Origin: Sphingobacterium sp. B16(2022) | Lineage (GTDB): Bacteria; Bacteroidota; Bacteroidia; Sphingobacteriales; Sphingobacteriaceae | DNA length: 64,000 nucleotides | Reading direction: 5' to 3' | Assembly (NCBI RefSeq): GCF_012030425.1 | Contig: NZ_JAAUVN010000001.1 | Coordinates: 2,294,001 to 2,358,000 of the forward strand | Shown here: in pieces, positions 60,610 to 64,000 of the stretch | Numbering within the stretch: the first letter of the stretch is position 1 | Layout of the letters: each line of letters starts with the position of its first letter | Translations under genes and position numbers: made by a program | Notes under the pieces: generated by a model | Database searches by the model: none | Seen by the model: only the letters and a program-made list of their open reading frames with translations | What the model was told of the DNA's origin: nothing

Positions 60610-60706
60610 CTTTTATACACCTATCGTTTTTTTTCAATACTTCTCATCTTTAAAGAGACCTAACGAGCCCCTTAAATTTGGTCATCTAGGGTCTCGATAA
60701 AATGAA
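60610..60706. repeat. Right copy of the ~97-bp island-flanking repeat
   Basis: It shares TATACACCTATCG, TTTCAATACTTCTCAT and CTAGGGTCTCG with the left copy at 52475-52571 but has lost the internal tandem duplication. Confidence 0.6.
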
Positions 60707-60864
60707 CTACTTTGTGAATTGTTCTACTATTCCCCTTTGGGTTCATTTAAATAGTTTTTTCGTATTTCCACGACCCACCTTTAGCTCCAAAAAAGCCTCC
60801 ATCATGAGCAATCAACCGATGTCCTTGATTATAAAAAGGATTGATCAGGAATCCGTAGCCAAAG

Positions 60865-60920
60865 TTTTGTTGTTTATGGACGTTTTGTAAACGTAAGTTT
60901 TAAGAAAGCACATAAACAAT
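60865..60920 (+). repeat. Fragment of the tRNA-Ser module at the right end
   Basis: TTTTGTTGTTTATGGAC, a G insertion, then TTTTGTAAACGTAAGTTTTAA and CATAAACAATGAAA match modules 2 and 3 at 52105-52165. This marks the region as joined to the tRNA-Ser locus before insertion. Confidence 0.65.
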
Positions 60921-61058
60921 GAAATAGCTTAATACCCTATTGCACTACAAATTGGTAAGAATCCATAATTATTGTCAAGAAATTCGTTAAAAAAGAGTAA
61001 ATAGTTTTTGATAACTTAACGTTGAATTTCTAGGTATTCAATATTAAAAAGAATTGTC

Positions 61059-61700
61059 ATGAAACTTTCGTCAAAAACAGCGCATATTCTAAGTCAGATC
61101 AGCACAACAACTAAGCTCGGAGACTTAAGAAAAATTGCGAAGGAGATCAAAAAAGATCACGAATTAGCACTGGAGTTATGGTCTACACCTGATTTTTTAG
61201 CAAGGCTATTGGCCATTCTGATTATGGATAATAAGCGCATTTCACAAGACACCGTCAATCAGCTCGATCAGGATATGCTTATGCATCCACCCGAAGAACG
61301 GAATCAGCTTATGGATTGGCTTATGGCAAACCAACTGACCAAAGACAAAAAAACGATTGCACTTATTGAATCCTGGCAAAATAGTGTATCACCGCTACAA
61401 AGGCGGATATTCTGGTACTACCAAGCCCGTTTAAGATGGACAGGACAAATACCTCCTCCTAATTCACTAGAATTATTAAATGAAATAGAAGCCAAAATTG
61501 CCAGAGAAGAGCCAGAAGTACAATGGGCAATGAATTTCCTAGCAGGATGGATTGGCGTTTATGAAAAACAATACCGAGACCGGTGTATTGCAATCGGAGA
61601 AAAAACAGGCCTCTATATAGGTGATATGGTATCAAAAGGCTGTACACCAAATTATTTACCAGAATTCATTGCTATAGAAAGCAACAAACGAAATTTATAA
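61059..61700 (+). CDS. DNA alkylation repair protein, AlkD-like
   Basis: The 213-residue all-helical protein has the HEAT-like pattern of the AlkD/COG4912 family: LGDLRKIAKEIKKDHELALE, LWSTPDFLARLLAILIMDNK, SWQNSVSPLQRRIFWYYQAR and EEPEVQWAMNFLAGWIGV. AlkD glycosylases remove cationic alkylated bases such as 7-methylguanine. The key Asp and Trp residues of the Bacillus enzyme cannot be confirmed without alignment. It is the first chromosomal-type gene right of the island. Confidence 0.78.
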   Translation: MKLSSKTAHILSQISTTTKLGDLRKIAKEIKKDHELALELWSTPDFLARLLAILIMDNKRISQDTVNQLDQDMLMHPPEERNQLMDWLMANQLTKDKKTIALIESWQNSVSPLQRRIFWYYQARLRWTGQIPPPNSLELLNEIEAKIAREEPEVQWAMNFLAGWIGVYEKQYRDRCIAIGEKTGLYIGDMVSKGCTPNYLPEFIAIESNKRNL

Positions 61701-61740
61701 TCCAGTTAACAATTTCTAATCAACAATAGATCAATTCAAT

Positions 61741-61780
61741 GCGTTATGATAGGATCACTAATAATCTCCTATCGTAACGC
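61741..61780 (+). terminator. Terminator-like hairpin after the AlkD-like gene
   Basis: GCGTTA-T-GATAGGA / TCCTATC-G-TAACGC arms with one mismatch; the T tract after it is weak. Confidence 0.55.
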
Positions 61781-61967
61781 TATTGCTATTTTTAGTGCTT
61801 ACGACTAAAATCAACTATTGAATCCCTCCATATCGCTGCAGATATCGTATACTGGTTACCTCAAAAATAGTTTACCTATAAATCCTACATCAAATATCAA
61901 TTCAAAAAAATAAACAATTTTAAATCAAGTACTTTGTTATACTATGTATTTTCTTTAGCTTAGCTCC

Positions 61968-62300
61968 ATGGATAATGACTTTGTAAATAAATGGACTTCA
62001 CAGCTCAAAAAGGGAACCTTATCTTTTGTTGTTTTAAGGATCTTAATGGATAAGCGTGAATATTATGGCTATGATCTAATTAACGAAATAAAAAAAAGGA
62101 CGGCCATTGAAATCGCGGAGGGCACATTATATCCGTTGATGAACAGACTTAAAGATGAAAAACTTGTTGACTATAAATGGGTAGAACAGAATTCAGGAAT
62201 TCCCAGAAAATATTACAACATCACAAGTTTAGGTCAGGAAACAGCCGAAGAGATGAAAAAATACTGGATCACATTAAACGACACCATCAATTCAATCTAA
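61968..62300 (+). CDS. PadR family transcriptional regulator
   Basis: The 110-residue protein is a short PadR regulator: winged helix with LSFVVLRILMDKREYYGYDL, IAEGTLYPLMNRLKDEKLVD and a wing YYNITSLGQE, then a dimerisation helix. Short PadR proteins commonly control the genes just downstream, here a HAAS-domain membrane protein (1-bp gap) and a serine hydrolase. Confidence 0.88.
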   Translation: MDNDFVNKWTSQLKKGTLSFVVLRILMDKREYYGYDLINEIKKRTAIEIAEGTLYPLMNRLKDEKLVDYKWVEQNSGIPRKYYNITSLGQETAEEMKKYWITLNDTINSI

Positions 62301-62301
62301 T

Positions 62302-62913
62302 ATGAAGTTTAAAGAAATAGAATTTGAAAACAGGAATTGTACACGGATATACCGAGATTACCTTAAACGTGTCCGAAATACTGTTAAGGTATTAAATGAA
62401 CAAAATCAACAGGAAATTTTACTGGAGATAAACAGTCATCTTTTCGAAGGCTTTTCAGATAATCCCAATGGTCGGGACGAAGTGGAACATTTATTAGATA
62501 TTTTAGAAAAACTCGGACAACCGGAAGAATTTCTAAAACCTCTGGTAGCAAATAAGAAACTGGAGGAAGCAACACGTACTTTCAATCCTCTCGAAATAGT
62601 GAAAGCTTTAACATTAAATATTAGCAACGGAATTTCCTATATAATATTTGCAATACTATATCTATTTTTATTTGGATTTCTTTTTTTAATCATTGCTAAA
62701 CTGATCGACCCGGATCACGTGGGACTCTTTTATCGTGCAAAGGACATCTTTATACTCGGGCAATATAATAATTCAGATGGTGTCAGTTATCTTCAATATG
62801 AGCGCTTAGGAAATTGGTTTATCCCTTTAATGGTTGTAGCCTCGATCACATTATATATACTATTAACCTTACTGTTAAAATTGAAAAAAAATATAAACCA
62901 CAAACCGTTATGA
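62302..62913 (+). CDS. Membrane protein with N-terminal HAAS-like domain
   Basis: The 203-residue protein has a helical N-terminal domain (YLKRVRNTVKVLNEQNQQEI, LDILEKLGQPEEFLKPLV) matching the HAAS sensor domain usually paired with PadR regulators. Two membrane helices follow (about 112-134 and 174-195). It likely passes an envelope signal to the PadR protein encoded next door. It overlaps the serine hydrolase start by 4 bp. Confidence 0.75.
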   Translation: MKFKEIEFENRNCTRIYRDYLKRVRNTVKVLNEQNQQEILLEINSHLFEGFSDNPNGRDEVEHLLDILEKLGQPEEFLKPLVANKKLEEATRTFNPLEIVKALTLNISNGISYIIFAILYLFLFGFLFLIIAKLIDPDHVGLFYRAKDIFILGQYNNSDGVSYLQYERLGNWFIPLMVVASITLYILLTLLLKLKKNINHKPL

Positions 62914-64000
62914 TTAAAAAATATCTCTTCTTATTATCCTGTTTTTTTGTTTCGACATTGACAAATGCGCAACAATTTGACACGAACAAACTCGATTTGT
63001 ATTTCAGCTCCTTGGAGAAAGCTAATAAATTTATGGGAACTGTTGCAGTGTCGAAAAATGAAAAAATTATCTACAGTAGATCCATAGGTTATTCCAATTA
63101 TGAAAATAATACCAGATCTAATGCTAATACCAAATATAGAATCGGTTCAATCTCTAAAACGTTTACTGCAGTACTGATCATGAAAGCAGTTGAGGAAAAA
63201 AAACTGGACCTCGCTCAACATATTGATAAATTCTTTCCTTCCTTAACAAACGCATCTGCCATAACAATTGGTCATTTGCTTAGCCATAGAAGTGGTGTCC
63301 ATGACTTTACGGATGATGAAAATTACATCAACTGGTGCTATACTCCCAAAAGCGAAAAGGAAATGATGGCATTTATTGAAAAGGGAGGTTCGGACTTTCA
63401 ACCTGATACAAAATCGGAATATAGCAATTCAAACTATGTACTATTAACTTATATTCTTGAGAAAATTTACAAAACGTCCTATGCAACACTTTTGAAAAAA
63501 TGTATTACTGATCCATTCTCGCTTAAAAATACTTATTTTGGAGGTTCAATTAATACTTCAAATAATGAGGCAAAATCATATACCTTTGAAGATAACTGGA
63601 AAGTTGCCAAAGAAACCGACACATCAATTCCTTTAGGAGCTGGAGGAATCGTTTCTAATCCGCTTGATCTGATAAAATTTAGCGACGCCCTTTTTTCAGG
63701 AAAGATATTAAAAGCCGAGAGTCTGGCATTAATGGAAAACATCCAAGATGGACATGGTCTGGGACTTTTTAAACAACCTTTTTACGACAAGCAAGGATTT
63801 GGTCATCGTGGCGGAATAGATAAGTTCACCGCAGTATTTTCTTACTTTCCGAGCGATCACATATCTTTTGCACTGACTTCAAACGGTTCCAATTATAACA
63901 ATAATGAAGTAGCTGTGACTGTTTTGAATGCCATATTCGGTAAACCTTTTGAAATTCCCGAATTTTCAACATATCAAATAAATGCTGAGGAACTGGCAAA
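62910..64000 (+). CDS. Exported serine hydrolase, beta-lactamase class C fold (3' end outside window)
   Basis: The frame opens at ATG 62910 with a signal peptide (MIKKYLFLLSCFFVSTLTNA) and stays open to the window end, giving at least 363 residues. Motifs are SxxK in GSISKTFTAV, YxN in YSNSNYVLL and the HRGG variant of the KTG triad in FGHRGGIDKF. The substrate is unknown. It overlaps the HAAS gene by ATGA, forming a PadR-HAAS-hydrolase operon. Confidence 0.85.
   Translation, partial: MIKKYLFLLSCFFVSTLTNAQQFDTNKLDLYFSSLEKANKFMGTVAVSKNEKIIYSRSIGYSNYENNTRSNANTKYRIGSISKTFTAVLIMKAVEEKKLDLAQHIDKFFPSLTNASAITIGHLLSHRSGVHDFTDDENYINWCYTPKSEKEMMAFIEKGGSDFQPDTKSEYSNSNYVLLTYILEKIYKTSYATLLKKCITDPFSLKNTYFGGSINTSNNEAKSYTFEDNWKVAKETDTSIPLGAGGIVSNPLDLIKFSDALFSGKILKAESLALMENIQDGHGLGLFKQPFYDKQGFGHRGGIDKFTAVFSYFPSDHISFALTSNGSNYNNNEVAVTVLNAIFGKPFEIPEFSTYQINAEELA

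Larger units (their letters stand above)
60585..61058. other. Right boundary region of the accessory island
   Basis: It contains the diverged flanking repeat (60610-60706), an ATGAGCAATCAA matching the integrase start at 52673 (60804), and a piece of the tRNA-module sequence (60865-60920). No gene is called here. Confidence 0.5.

Noticed and set aside
60702..60890. 62-codon frame at the right island edge
   Set aside because: It overlaps the flanking repeat, the integrase start remnant and the tRNA-module fragment; there is no protein-like pattern.

Overview
The window reads as a chromosomal segment of a Bacteroidota bacterium, most likely Sphingobacteriaceae (Sphingobacterium/Pedobacter type). 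I base this on AT-rich coding sequence, promoters of the form TTG-N19/20-TAnnTTTG, TonB receptors with an N-terminal carboxypeptidase-like domain, HmuY-family lipoproteins, a membrane HD phosphodiesterase of the PgpH type and tandem aconitases. No alignment could be run, so genus and species are left open.

Layout. 1-3.4 kb: 3' end of a DbpA-like DEAD-box helicase, an exported CocE/NonD hydrolase and a small membrane protein. 3.4-10 kb: a leucine/isovalerate catabolism block (crotonase-fold enzyme, HMG-CoA lyase, acyl-CoA dehydrogenase, carboxyltransferase beta subunit, acetoacetyl-CoA synthetase) without the biotin-carrying alpha subunit. 10-10.5 kb: a gene-free stretch with 10-bp and 11-bp tandem repeats. 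10.5-16.8 kb: a ferredoxin-type reductase, then a tight five-gene operon speD / DUF4178-like / DUF350 / membrane aminopropyltransferase / Tat-targeted FAD amine-oxidase-like lipoprotein, which looks like a membrane-linked polyamine system. 17-26.9 kb: a complete heme-acquisition locus with an AraC regulator, an ABC importer (HmuT, HmuU and a fused HmuV-HmuS), a TonB receptor, an HmuY lipoprotein, heme oxygenase and a second lipoprotein made of two tandem copies of one domain. 27-51.3 kb: mostly housekeeping genes (BrnQ, exported superoxide dismutase, PyrE, Nudix, SDR, OYE-type oxidoreductase, VOC, AI-2E-type permease, GapA, siderophore receptor, serine hydrolase, MBL hydrolase, two aconitases, Rpe, PgpH).

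51.4-61.0 kb is the accessory region. Two tRNA-Ser(GCU) genes are followed by repeated modules, three of which end in copies of the tRNA 3' end, and by an N-terminal remnant of a tyrosine recombinase. Then comes a run of short, AT-rich genes, all on the + strand, separated by about 134-bp imperfectly palindromic sites. These sites behave like integron attC sites: the 7-9 bases that begin a unit are complementary to the 7-9 bases that begin the next site, and the pairing is different for each unit. No integron integrase is visible, so this looks like a cassette cluster without an integrase in a Bacteroidota genome. Cassette cargo includes SUKH-like proteins, a YwqK/MORN-type repeat protein, an ankyrin protein, KptA RNA 2'-phosphotransferase and a seven-repeat propeller-like lipoprotein. 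61-64 kb returns to chromosomal-type genes: an AlkD-like protein, then PadR regulator / HAAS-domain membrane protein / serine hydrolase, the last cut by the window end.
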